Positions 17,332-25,231 of a DNA stretch of 47,231 nucleotides are shown in pieces. The position numbers and the translations under genes were made by a program. Below the pieces are notes generated by a model. It was given only the letters and a program-made list of their open reading frames with translations, had not been told where the DNA came from and did no database searches. The stretch is taken from positions 1-47,231 of the forward strand of contig VGXI01000006.1 in NCBI GenBank assembly GCA_016873475.1, given 5' to 3'. Position 1 is the stretch's first letter, and each line of letters starts with the position of its first letter. Source of the DNA: a bacterium (GTDB lineage: Bacteria > Krumholzibacteriota > Krumholzibacteriia > JACNKJ01).

Positions 17332-20300
17332 ATGGCCCTCGTCGACGAGCTGCCCTCCCTGGCCGGCGCCGGAGCCGCGCTGCGCGCCGCCCTGGCGGCG
17401 GGGCCGCTGCGCCGCGTGCTCGCCGGCCTCACGGGCTCGAGCCTGCCGCTCCTGCTCGCGCGCCTGGAGCGCGAGTTGCCGCCGGACGGCAGGCCCTGGG
17501 TGATCCTGACCGCGCAGAGCGCGGAGGCCGAAGGCATCGCCGAGGACCTGCGCACCTGCGGCGCCCAGGGCGTCGCGCACCTGCCCGAGCTGGAGGTGCT
17601 GCCCTTCGACCGCCACGGTGCGGACCGCAATCTCGTCGCGCGGCGGCTGGAGGTGCTCGATGCCCTGGAGCGCAGCCGCGTGCGCTTCCTCTGCACGAGC
17701 GTGGGCGCCTGGCTGACCAAGGTGCTGCCGCCGGCCCTGCTCGCCGAGCGGCGCTTCACGCTCCAGCCGGGCATGGAGATCGACCTGGAGACTCTCGCCG
17801 AGCAACTCGCCGCGCTCGGTTATCGCCGTGTCGGGCTCGTGAGCGAACCGGGCGACTTCGCGGTCAGGGGCGGCATCGTCGACCTCTTCGCCCCGAGTCC
17901 GGACAGCGAGGAGCCGGTGCGCCTCGAGCTGGCCGGCGACACGCTCGAGAGCCTGCGCGGCTTCGATCCGGCGACACAGGTTTCCACGCGCGCGCTCGCG
18001 GAGACGAGGGTCCTGCCCTGCGGGCCTGTGCTGCTGGCCGAGAGCGACCGCCTGCGCGCCGTGCGCGAGCTGCAGAAGCTCTACCCGGCCGAGTCGGTGC
18101 TGGTCGAGGATCTGGCCGCCAGTTTCCTCGCGGGCCTGCCCTTCGAGGGCATCGACCGTTACAGCGCCTACTTCGTGCCCGAGGTGCCGCTGGACCACTA
18201 CCTCGCCGGCGGCTATCGGCCCCTGATCGTGGACGCGGAGGCCGTCCTCTCGCGCTGGACACAGCTCGCAGCCGAGGTCGAGAGCCGGCGCGCGAAGGCG
18301 GGGGCCAATGACGAGCTGCCGCCGGCCGCGAGCGCGGCCTACCTGGACGCCGCGGCGCTGCAGGCCCTGCTCGACGGCCCCGAGCTGCTCTGCGTGGAGG
18401 ACGAGCTGGCCGAGGCGATGGCCAGCCCGCGCGCGCCGGTGGTCAAGTTCACGAGCAAGAGCCAGCCCTCCTTCGGCAGCAGCGTCAAGGCCCTGCGCGA
18501 GGACCTCGGCGCCCTGGCCGCAGCGGGCTACCGGATCAGCGTCTACTGCGACAACCAGGGCCAGGCCGATCGCCTGGCCGAGATCCTCGCCGAGCACGAG
18601 GAGTCCCTGCACCTGCCCGTCGGCGATCTCCAGCACGGGTTCCTGCTGCCGGACGAGAAGCTCGCCGTCTACACCGACCACGAGATCTTCGATCGCTACA
18701 AGCGCATCCGGCGTCGGCGCCGGCTCTATCGCGGCACGCCCGTGCGCGATCGCGCCTCCTTGCGGCCGGGCGACTACGTCGTGCACATCGAGCACGGCAT
18801 TGCCCGCTACCAGGGGATGAAGAAGCTGACCGTGCTCGGCGAAGAGCGGGAGGTGCTTCACCTCAGCTACGCCGAGGAGCAGCAGCTCTACGTCCCGATC
18901 GAGCAGATCCACCTCGTCGAGAAGTACAGCAATCAGGAAGACGGCACGCCGCGCCTGAACCGCCTGGGCGAGAAGGCCTGGCTGCGCACGCGGAAGCGGG
19001 CCGAGAAGGCCGTGCGCGAGATGGCCACCGACCTGCTCGCGCTCTACGCGCGCCGCCAGGCCAGCCCCGGCTTCGCCTGCGGGTCGGACACGCCGTGGCA
19101 GAATGAGTTGGAGGCGAGCTTCCTCTACCAGGACACGCCCGACCAGGCGCGGGCGGCCGCCGAGACCAAGGCCGACATGGAGCGCGCGCGGCCGATGGAC
19201 CGCCTCGTCTGCGGCGACGTCGGCTTCGGCAAGACGGAGGTCGCCATCCGCGCCGCCTTCAAGGCCGCGCAGGCGGGCAAGCAGGTGGCGGTGCTCGTGC
19301 CGACCACCATCCTCGCTCAGCAGCATCTGCAGACCTTCACCGAGCGCCTGCGGGAGTACCCACTGCGCATCGAGATGGTCAGCCGCTTCCGCAGCAGCGC
19401 GCAGATCAAGGAGACCCTGAAACGGCTGGCGGCGGGCGAGCTCGACGTCGTCATCGGCACGCACCGCCTGCTCTCGGCGGACGTCGCCTTCAAGGACCTC
19501 GGCCTGCTCGTCATCGACGAAGAGCACCGTTTCGGGGTGGCGCACAAGGAGAAGCTCAAGCGGGCGCGCGCAGCCGTGGACGTGCTCACGCTGACGGCGA
19601 CGCCGATCCCGCGCACCTTGCACATGGCCCTCGGCGGGATTCGCGACGTCTCGCTGATCCGGACACCGCCGCTGGACCGCCTGCCCGTGCACACCGAGAT
19701 CGCCGCCTTCGACGACGAGATCATGAAGGAGGCCATCCTGCGGGAGATGGACCGCGGCGGGCAGGTCTACTTCGTCCACAACCGCGTGGAGACGATCGAC
19801 GCGATGGCGACCTACCTCGGCGAACTGCTGCCGGACCTGCGCATCGCCGTTGGCCACGGCCAGATGAGCGAGCACCAGCTCGAACGCGTGATGGTGGACT
19901 TCATCGAGGGCGAGTACGACGTGCTCGTGAGCACGCTGATCATCGAGTCGGGCCTGGACATCCCGCGCGTGAACACGATCCTCATCAACCGCGCGGATCG
20001 CTTCGGGCTCGCGCAGCTCCACCAGCTGCGGGGGCGTGTCGGCCGCAGCCGTCAACGCGCCTACTGCCTGCTGATGATCCCGCGCGACCGCGACATCAGC
20101 GAGGACAGCCGCCGGCGCCTGGAAGCGCTCGTCGAACACGACGAGCTGGGCGCCGGCTACAGGCTGGCCCTGCGCGATCTCGAGATCCGCGGCGCCGGCA
20201 ACATGCTCGGGGCCGAGCAGCACGGGCACCTCGCCGCGATCGGCTTCGACCTCTACCTGCGCCTCGTCGCCCAGGCCGTGCGCGAGCTCCGCGAGGGCAA

Positions 20301-20769
20301 GAGCTACGTGCAGGACGTGCGCGTGGAATCCCGCCTGGATGCCCGCCTGCCCGACGACTACGTCCCCGACGCCGAGCAGAAGATGCTCCTCTACCAGAGG
20401 ATGGGCCACATCGATCGGCTCGAGGAGGCCGCGACGCTGCGGCGGGAGATCCGCGACCGCTTCGGAGCGCTGCCGGGCTCGGTGGAGAACCTCTTCCTGC
20501 TCCTCGAGATCAAAGTGCTCGCGATGGCGGCCGGGGTTGCACGCGTGGAGCTGGGCGAGCGCACGCGGCTCGAGCTGCAGCCGGGCGCCGGTCTTGCGCC
20601 GGCCGGCGCGGCGGACTTGGCGCGGAACTTCGGACGCGATATACTCTTCATGGGCAAGGACCCTCTGGTCCTGGAGCTGCGCGCCGGTCCCGGCGAGCGT
20701 TTCGAGTCCGTGCGAATCCTGTTGAAGTCGATGGAGGGCTGTGCTACTCCCTTAGCTTCTAATGCCTGA
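17332..20769 (+). CDS. mfd: transcription-repair coupling factor
   Basis: This 1145-residue ATP-dependent translocase frees RNA polymerase stalled at DNA damage and recruits UvrA. The N-terminal UvrB-homology part (about 1-330), the RNA-polymerase-interaction region (about 475-560; DYVVHIEHGIARYQG) and the superfamily 2 motor are in the usual order. Motor residues include Walker A GDVGFGKTE (K634), the Walker B box DEEH (729-732), LTATPIPRTLHMAL and the motif VI RGRVGRS. The C-terminal TRCF domain completes it. The length is nearly the same as E. coli Mfd. ATG 17332 is chosen over the in-frame TTG 17314 because AAGGAG lies 5 bp before it. A run of foldase genes follows. Confidence 0.97.
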   Translation: MALVDELPSLAGAGAALRAALAAGPLRRVLAGLTGSSLPLLLARLERELPPDGRPWVILTAQSAEAEGIAEDLRTCGAQGVAHLPELEVLPFDRHGADRNLVARRLEVLDALERSRVRFLCTSVGAWLTKVLPPALLAERRFTLQPGMEIDLETLAEQLAALGYRRVGLVSEPGDFAVRGGIVDLFAPSPDSEEPVRLELAGDTLESLRGFDPATQVSTRALAETRVLPCGPVLLAESDRLRAVRELQKLYPAESVLVEDLAASFLAGLPFEGIDRYSAYFVPEVPLDHYLAGGYRPLIVDAEAVLSRWTQLAAEVESRRAKAGANDELPPAASAAYLDAAALQALLDGPELLCVEDELAEAMASPRAPVVKFTSKSQPSFGSSVKALREDLGALAAAGYRISVYCDNQGQADRLAEILAEHEESLHLPVGDLQHGFLLPDEKLAVYTDHEIFDRYKRIRRRRRLYRGTPVRDRASLRPGDYVVHIEHGIARYQGMKKLTVLGEEREVLHLSYAEEQQLYVPIEQIHLVEKYSNQEDGTPRLNRLGEKAWLRTRKRAEKAVREMATDLLALYARRQASPGFACGSDTPWQNELEASFLYQDTPDQARAAAETKADMERARPMDRLVCGDVGFGKTEVAIRAAFKAAQAGKQVAVLVPTTILAQQHLQTFTERLREYPLRIEMVSRFRSSAQIKETLKRLAAGELDVVIGTHRLLSADVAFKDLGLLVIDEEHRFGVAHKEKLKRARAAVDVLTLTATPIPRTLHMALGGIRDVSLIRTPPLDRLPVHTEIAAFDDEIMKEAILREMDRGGQVYFVHNRVETIDAMATYLGELLPDLRIAVGHGQMSEHQLERVMVDFIEGEYDVLVSTLIIESGLDIPRVNTILINRADRFGLAQLHQLRGRVGRSRQRAYCLLMIPRDRDISEDSRRRLEALVEHDELGAGYRLALRDLEIRGAGNMLGAEQHGHLAAIGFDLYLRLVAQAVRELREGKSYVQDVRVESRLDARLPDDYVPDAEQKMLLYQRMGHIDRLEEAATLRREIRDRFGALPGSVENLFLLLEIKVLAMAAGVARVELGERTRLELQPGAGLAPAGAADLARNFGRDILFMGKDPLVLELRAGPGERFESVRILLKSMEGCATPLASNA

Positions 20770-20873
20770 TAACAACGGGCTTTAGCCGGTCGCGCGCGGC
20801 GCGCCGGCGGCGGTGGGCGCCTTCGGCGCCGCCGAGTCGCCCTCAGCTTTTCCGATTCCAAGCGAGGTGAACG

Positions 20874-22625
20874 ATGGCCATGGCGACGCTGCGGGCGGCC
20901 TGCGCCCTAGGCTTGCTCCTGACGGTGCTGCTCGGCGGTTGCGGCGGCAAGAAACCAGACAGCGTGGTGGCGACCGTCAACGGCGTGCCCATCACCGTGG
21001 GCTATCTCGAGGCGAAGTGGGCGAAGCTCGCCGCCACCAACAAGAGCTTCGTCCCGACGGCGACGAACAAGGACTCCCTGCAGACGGCCGTGCTCGACGT
21101 CATCATCAACAAGGAGCTGATGGTGGACAAGGCCAAGCAGGAGAAGATGGTCGAGGATGCCGTCTACAAGGAGGCCTACGAGAACCAGCTGAACTACCGC
21201 CTGATCGAGCTGCTGAAGAACAAGGAGGTCGTGGACAAGCTGCCGGAATTCACCGAGGACGACCTGCTCGCCCACTACAAGTACGTAGGCCTGACGGTCA
21301 ACGCCCGCCACATCGACATGGACACCGAGGAGGCGGCCAAGAAGGTCGTCGGCGAGCTGCGCAAGGGCGAGATCAGCTTCGCCGACGCCGTGGCCAAGTA
21401 CTCGACCGCCCAGGATAAGGACCGCGGCGGCGATCTCGGCCAGGTCAAGTTCGGCTCGAACATCAAGCCGGTGGAGGACGCCCTCTTCAACATGAAGGAA
21501 GGCGAGATCACGGATCCCATCGCCACTCCGTACGGCTGGAGCATCTTCATCGTCGACAAGAGCAAGGAGACGAAGGCCGACGAGTACGCATCCGTGCGCG
21601 AAAGCATCAAGCATCGCCTCGAAATGCGGGCCCTGCGCGAGCTGGGCGGCAAACACGCCGAGAACGTGCTCAAGAAGTACGGCTTCAAGTTCCACTGGGA
21701 TACTGCCGAGGCGATCCTGGCGCGCATGCCGGAAGACATGACACCCGAGCAGGCATCCCAGTCCCGCACGACGACCGCGGAGAAGCCCATCCTCAAGTTC
21801 GCGCCGGATGAGCTGGGGATGAAGCTCTACGAGCTGGAGGGCAAGACGTACACGCTGAAGGAGTTCTCCGACGAGTACGATCGCCTGCATCCCTTCGCCC
21901 GACCGCAGAAGGGAAACCGCCTGCAGGGCATCTACAACTACGTGCAGAAGGAAGTCGTCGGCATCGTGATGCCGAAGGAGGCGCGCTCGATCGGTCTCGA
22001 CCAGGATCCGGACCTGATCGTGGCGATGAAGGAGTTCGAGGAGCAGTCCTGCATCGGCGCCGTGCGGCGAGTCTTCATCGAGCGCGACCTGAGCCTCGAT
22101 TCGACCGAGGTGCGCAAGTTCTACACCGACAACCCACGCTACTACACGCTCAAGCCGCAGCTGCGCTGCAAGCAGCTCATCACGCAGGACGAGGCGAAGA
22201 TCCAGGAGGCCCAGCGCCGCCTGCAGGCCGGCGAGAGCTTCGACGCCGTGGGCAAGGACATCTCGATCGTTTTCACGCGGCAGTGGATCACCGACTGGTT
22301 CACGCCGGACTCGATCGCCAACCCGGAGAACGAAGCGATCCGGCAGATCGCCCGCCTCAAGGCGCCGGGCGAGATGACGCCGCCCTTCAACTACCAGGGC
22401 TACTGGGGGATCATGCAGATCTTCGAGACCCGCGGGGAGCGTCTGATGCCCTTCGAAGAGGCGCGGGGCCGCGTCGAGCAGGACGCGCGCGAGGTGAAGG
22501 CCAGCGCCAAGCTGGACTCGCTGCTCGTCGTCTGGCGCGGCGAGGCCGACGTCGAGATCAACAAGCGCCTGCTCACGAAGGCGGAGAAGGGACCCGATCC
22601 CAATCCCAACCGGGAACGCTTCTAG
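20874..22625 (+). CDS. parvulin-type peptidyl-prolyl isomerase lipoprotein
   Basis: This 583-residue protein has a signal peptide ending in the lipobox LLGGC (Cys about 23), so it should be lipid-anchored and periplasmic. A SurA/PrsA-like N-terminal helical domain (VNGVPITVGYLEAKW) is followed by a PpiC rotamase domain at about 142-233 (DRGGDLGQVKFG and ITDPIATPYGWSIFIV). A second, degenerate rotamase-like region lies at about 420-530 (RCKQLITQDEAKIQEAQRRLQAG). The double layout resembles PpiD/SurA chaperones for outer-membrane proteins. AGCGAGGTGA lies just before the ATG. It is the first of three foldase genes and is followed after 1 bp by the next. There is 104 bp between mfd and this start, without a clear terminator. 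Confidence 0.87.
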   Translation: MAMATLRAACALGLLLTVLLGGCGGKKPDSVVATVNGVPITVGYLEAKWAKLAATNKSFVPTATNKDSLQTAVLDVIINKELMVDKAKQEKMVEDAVYKEAYENQLNYRLIELLKNKEVVDKLPEFTEDDLLAHYKYVGLTVNARHIDMDTEEAAKKVVGELRKGEISFADAVAKYSTAQDKDRGGDLGQVKFGSNIKPVEDALFNMKEGEITDPIATPYGWSIFIVDKSKETKADEYASVRESIKHRLEMRALRELGGKHAENVLKKYGFKFHWDTAEAILARMPEDMTPEQASQSRTTTAEKPILKFAPDELGMKLYELEGKTYTLKEFSDEYDRLHPFARPQKGNRLQGIYNYVQKEVVGIVMPKEARSIGLDQDPDLIVAMKEFEEQSCIGAVRRVFIERDLSLDSTEVRKFYTDNPRYYTLKPQLRCKQLITQDEAKIQEAQRRLQAGESFDAVGKDISIVFTRQWITDWFTPDSIANPENEAIRQIARLKAPGEMTPPFNYQGYWGIMQIFETRGERLMPFEEARGRVEQDAREVKASAKLDSLLVVWRGEADVEINKRLLTKAEKGPDPNPNRERF

Positions 22626-22626
22626 C

Positions 22627-23553
22627 ATGCCGCGCGTCCGCGCGCTGACGATCCTGCTCGCGCTCGGGGCCGCGCTGGCGCTCCCGGGCTGCGGCGGTGA
22701 GCGGGAGACGCCACCGGTCGGCCGTCAGGCCGGCGACGTGGGCACGGTCGCGGGCGAGCGTCTCGACTACCTCGTGCGCGTCGGCAACTCCGCCCTCAGC
22801 GAGGACGGTTTCTTCGCCAGCCTGCCGGAGGAGTTCCGCACGCTGTTGAGTGCGGAGGAGAAGCGCGCCTACCTCGACCGCTGGGTGGACACCGAACTGC
22901 TCTACCTCGCCGCGCTCGATCGCGGCCTGCTCGAGAACGCCGAGCTCGAGCGGCGCCTGGAGCAGCAGCGCCGCGAGTTCATCGCCAACCAGCTGCTGCA
23001 GGCCGTCCTCGCCGAGCGAGTCCAGGTGAGTGAGGGCGAGATCGCCGACTACTACGCCGCGCATCTCGAGGAGTACGGCTCCGAGTACCGCTACCGCGAG
23101 CTCGTCGTCGCCAGCCAGGCCGAGGCCGCGGACCTCCATCGTCGGCTGCTCGCCAATCCGGCCGGATTCGCGCGCCTGGCCGAGCAGCACTCGCTGGCCG
23201 GGACGGCGCGCCAGGGGGGCGAGCTGGACTGGCTGGCGAAGGGCACGATGCCGCCCGAGGTGGAAGAGCGCCTCGTCAAGCTGGCGCCGCAGGAGATCTC
23301 GCAGCCCTTCGAGACGGCCTGGGGTTGGACGATCATCCAGCTGCGTGAGCGCCGGAGCAGCGGCCGGACGGTCGCCCTCCCGGAGGTGCGCGAGGAGATC
23401 CTCCGCCGCCTGACGATGGAGCGTCGCCGCGCGGTCTATGCGGAGTTCCTGGAGGAAGTTCAGCAGAGCTACGCCGTCCGCTACCATCCCGACCTCGATC
23501 TGCGTCTGCGCAGCGACGAGTTCCGGCCGGGCGGACGCGCACAGGAGGAGTAG
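22627..23553 (+). CDS. parvulin-type peptidyl-prolyl isomerase lipoprotein
   Basis: The protein has 308 residues, with a signal peptide and lipobox ALPGC (Cys about 22). A SurA-like helical chaperone part runs to about 150 and a single PpiC rotamase domain lies at about 153-240 (FARLAEQHSLAGTARQGGELDWLAKGTMPPEVEE and the FETAWGWTIIQL strand). It would act at the periplasmic face of a membrane, next to its larger sister encoded 1 bp upstream. The next gene, a SurA, starts 2 bp after its stop, so the three are surely co-transcribed. A PrsA-like folding role is inferred from domain order. Confidence 0.87.
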   Translation: MPRVRALTILLALGAALALPGCGGERETPPVGRQAGDVGTVAGERLDYLVRVGNSALSEDGFFASLPEEFRTLLSAEEKRAYLDRWVDTELLYLAALDRGLLENAELERRLEQQRREFIANQLLQAVLAERVQVSEGEIADYYAAHLEEYGSEYRYRELVVASQAEAADLHRRLLANPAGFARLAEQHSLAGTARQGGELDWLAKGTMPPEVEERLVKLAPQEISQPFETAWGWTIIQLRERRSSGRTVALPEVREEILRRLTMERRRAVYAEFLEEVQQSYAVRYHPDLDLRLRSDEFRPGGRAQEE

Positions 23554-23555
23554 GC

Positions 23556-24917
23556 ATGATGCGCAGCGCTCGGCACTGGGTGGCGATCGCCTGCGGTTTC
23601 CTCGCGGCAGCCGCAGCAGCGCTCGCGCAGCCGGCGCCAGCCGACACGCCGGTGATGCTCGAGCAGATCGTCGCCGCGGTCGACGACGAGGTCGTCCTGC
23701 TCAGCGAGATCGTGGCCGACCTTCAGTTCCACGCGCTCCAGGCCGGCGGCATGCCGCCGGCCGCGGAGCAGCGGACGCTGCTCGAACAGGCTCGGGAAGC
23801 CCGGATCCAGGAGAAGCTGCTGGTCGCCAAGGCGCGCCGTGACCAGATCCAGATCGGCGACGAGGAGTTGGAGCAGGCGCTGGACAACCATATCGCGAAC
23901 CTCCGCAAGCAGGCGGGCAGCGAAAGCCGCTTCCAGGCCGAGCTGGCGCGAGAGGGGTTCAGCGAGCGCGACCTGCGCAAGACCCTGCGCGAGCCGCTGC
24001 GCGAGCAGATGCTCGCGCAGCGGGTCGTCGAGCGCGTCGCCCTCGAGCAGGCGGTCAGCGCCGAGGAATTGCGCCGCTACTACGATGAGAGCCGCGACGA
24101 CCCTGCGCGCATCCCCCTGCGCCCCCGCGCCGTGGAGCTGTCGCACCTCGTGGTGATCCCGCAGGCGGCGCCGGAGCAAGAGGCGGCGCTGCGCGCCAGG
24201 CTCGGCGAGGCGCAGCGGCGGCTGGCGGCCGGCGAGGAGTTCGCCGTCGTGGCGACCGCGCTCTCCGAGGATCCGGCCGCGGCCCGCGGCGGCGACCTCG
24301 GCTGGTGGGCGCTCAAGGACATCGCGCTGCCCGAGCTGGCGCTCGCCCTCGCCGAGCTGGCGCCCGGGCAGACCGCCGAGGAAGTGCGCAGCGAGCGCGG
24401 GTACCACATCCTCAAGATGGAGGAGCGCGACGGCCAGCGCGTGCGCTTCCGCCAGATCTTCTTCGCGCTGCCGCTCAGCGAGGCCGACCGCCAGGCGGCT
24501 CGCGATCGCGCGCGCGAGGCCTGGCAGAAGCTCCAGGCCGGCGCGGACTGGCAGGCCGTCGTCGGGGAGTACAGCGACGACGCGCCGACCCGCGATCAGG
24601 GTGGCCGTCTGCCGCGCATCCCCGAGGAGCAGCTCGACGATCGCTACCGCACTGTCGTCGAGGCCCTGGAGCCGGGCGAGTACTCCGGGGTCTTCCCTGG
24701 CCGTCACGGGTACCAGATTCTGCGCCTGGAGACCCGCGACGCGGCCAGGCCCTACGCGTTCGAGGAGGTGGCCGATCGCCTGCGCGCCGAGCTCGTCGGT
24801 CGCAAGCGCAACGAGGCGATCGAGCAGTATCTGGCCACGCTCGAGAAGGAGATCGTCGTCAGCCGCGCCGAACTGCCGCCGGTGGAGGAGATCGCCGGAC
24901 TCACGGAGGCGGAGTGA
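23556..24917 (+). CDS. surA: SurA-like periplasmic chaperone and peptidyl-prolyl isomerase
   Basis: The protein has 453 residues, with a cleavable signal peptide ending in ALAQ (about 1-26) and no lipobox. The SurA N-terminal domain begins EQIVAAVDDEVVLLSEI, the family's hallmark. Two PpiC rotamase domains follow at about 191-290 (SHLVVIP ... ARGGDLGWWALKDI) and 297-390 (FRQIFFALP ... DQGGRLPRIP). A C-terminal helix completes the core chaperone module. Such proteins escort unfolded beta-barrel proteins to the outer membrane, and a barrel gene lies 8 kb downstream. The last gene of the run overlaps its stop by 3 bp (GTGA). Confidence 0.92.
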   Translation: MMRSARHWVAIACGFLAAAAAALAQPAPADTPVMLEQIVAAVDDEVVLLSEIVADLQFHALQAGGMPPAAEQRTLLEQAREARIQEKLLVAKARRDQIQIGDEELEQALDNHIANLRKQAGSESRFQAELAREGFSERDLRKTLREPLREQMLAQRVVERVALEQAVSAEELRRYYDESRDDPARIPLRPRAVELSHLVVIPQAAPEQEAALRARLGEAQRRLAAGEEFAVVATALSEDPAAARGGDLGWWALKDIALPELALALAELAPGQTAEEVRSERGYHILKMEERDGQRVRFRQIFFALPLSEADRQAARDRAREAWQKLQAGADWQAVVGEYSDDAPTRDQGGRLPRIPEEQLDDRYRTVVEALEPGEYSGVFPGRHGYQILRLETRDAARPYAFEEVADRLRAELVGRKRNEAIEQYLATLEKEIVVSRAELPPVEEIAGLTEAE

Positions 24918-25183
24918 GGCTGGACGTCTGGCTGCACAGGGTCTGCCTGCTCAAGAGTCGCAATCAGGCCAAGCAGGGCTGCCAGAGCGGGCACATCCTT
25001 CTCGATGGCCAACCGGTGAAGGAGAGCCGGGAACTGCGCGGCGACGAGGAGCTGACACTGCGCTTTCCGCGTCGCGAACTGCGCGTGCGCGTGCTCGCGA
25101 TCCCGACCGGGAATCTCGCCAAACGCGATGCCGCCGCCTGTTACGCCCTCCTCGAGGAGCGCGCGCTGCGCGACGAGATCTAG
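24914..25183 (+). CDS. S4-domain RNA-binding protein, Hsp15-like
   Basis: This 89-residue basic protein matches the S4 alpha-L RNA-binding fold: RLDVWLHRVCLLKSRNQAKQGCQSGHILLDGQPVKESREL (about 2-41). It resembles Hsp15 (HslR), which binds 50S subunits carrying nascent chains, although the C-terminal tail of Hsp15 is shorter here. GTG 24914 overlaps the surA stop, so it is translationally coupled to the foldase operon. No SD or longer frame supports an earlier start. Role in recycling stalled ribosomes is inferred from the family. Confidence 0.82.
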   Translation: MRLDVWLHRVCLLKSRNQAKQGCQSGHILLDGQPVKESRELRGDEELTLRFPRRELRVRVLAIPTGNLAKRDAAACYALLEERALRDEI

Positions 25184-25231
25184 CCCCCGCTGGCGCCGGC
25201 GCAGCCGCGGGTTGCCCCGCGGCCGCCGCCC

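Noticed and set aside
17059-20409. Minus-strand reading frame of 1116 residues opposite mfd
   Set aside because: mfd is certain on the plus strand; the antisense reading has no recognisable motif.
20770-20873. GGCGCC-TTC-GGCGCC after mfd as a terminator
   Set aside because: There is no T-run, and the foldase genes probably depend on read-through from mfd; I could not name a separate promoter.
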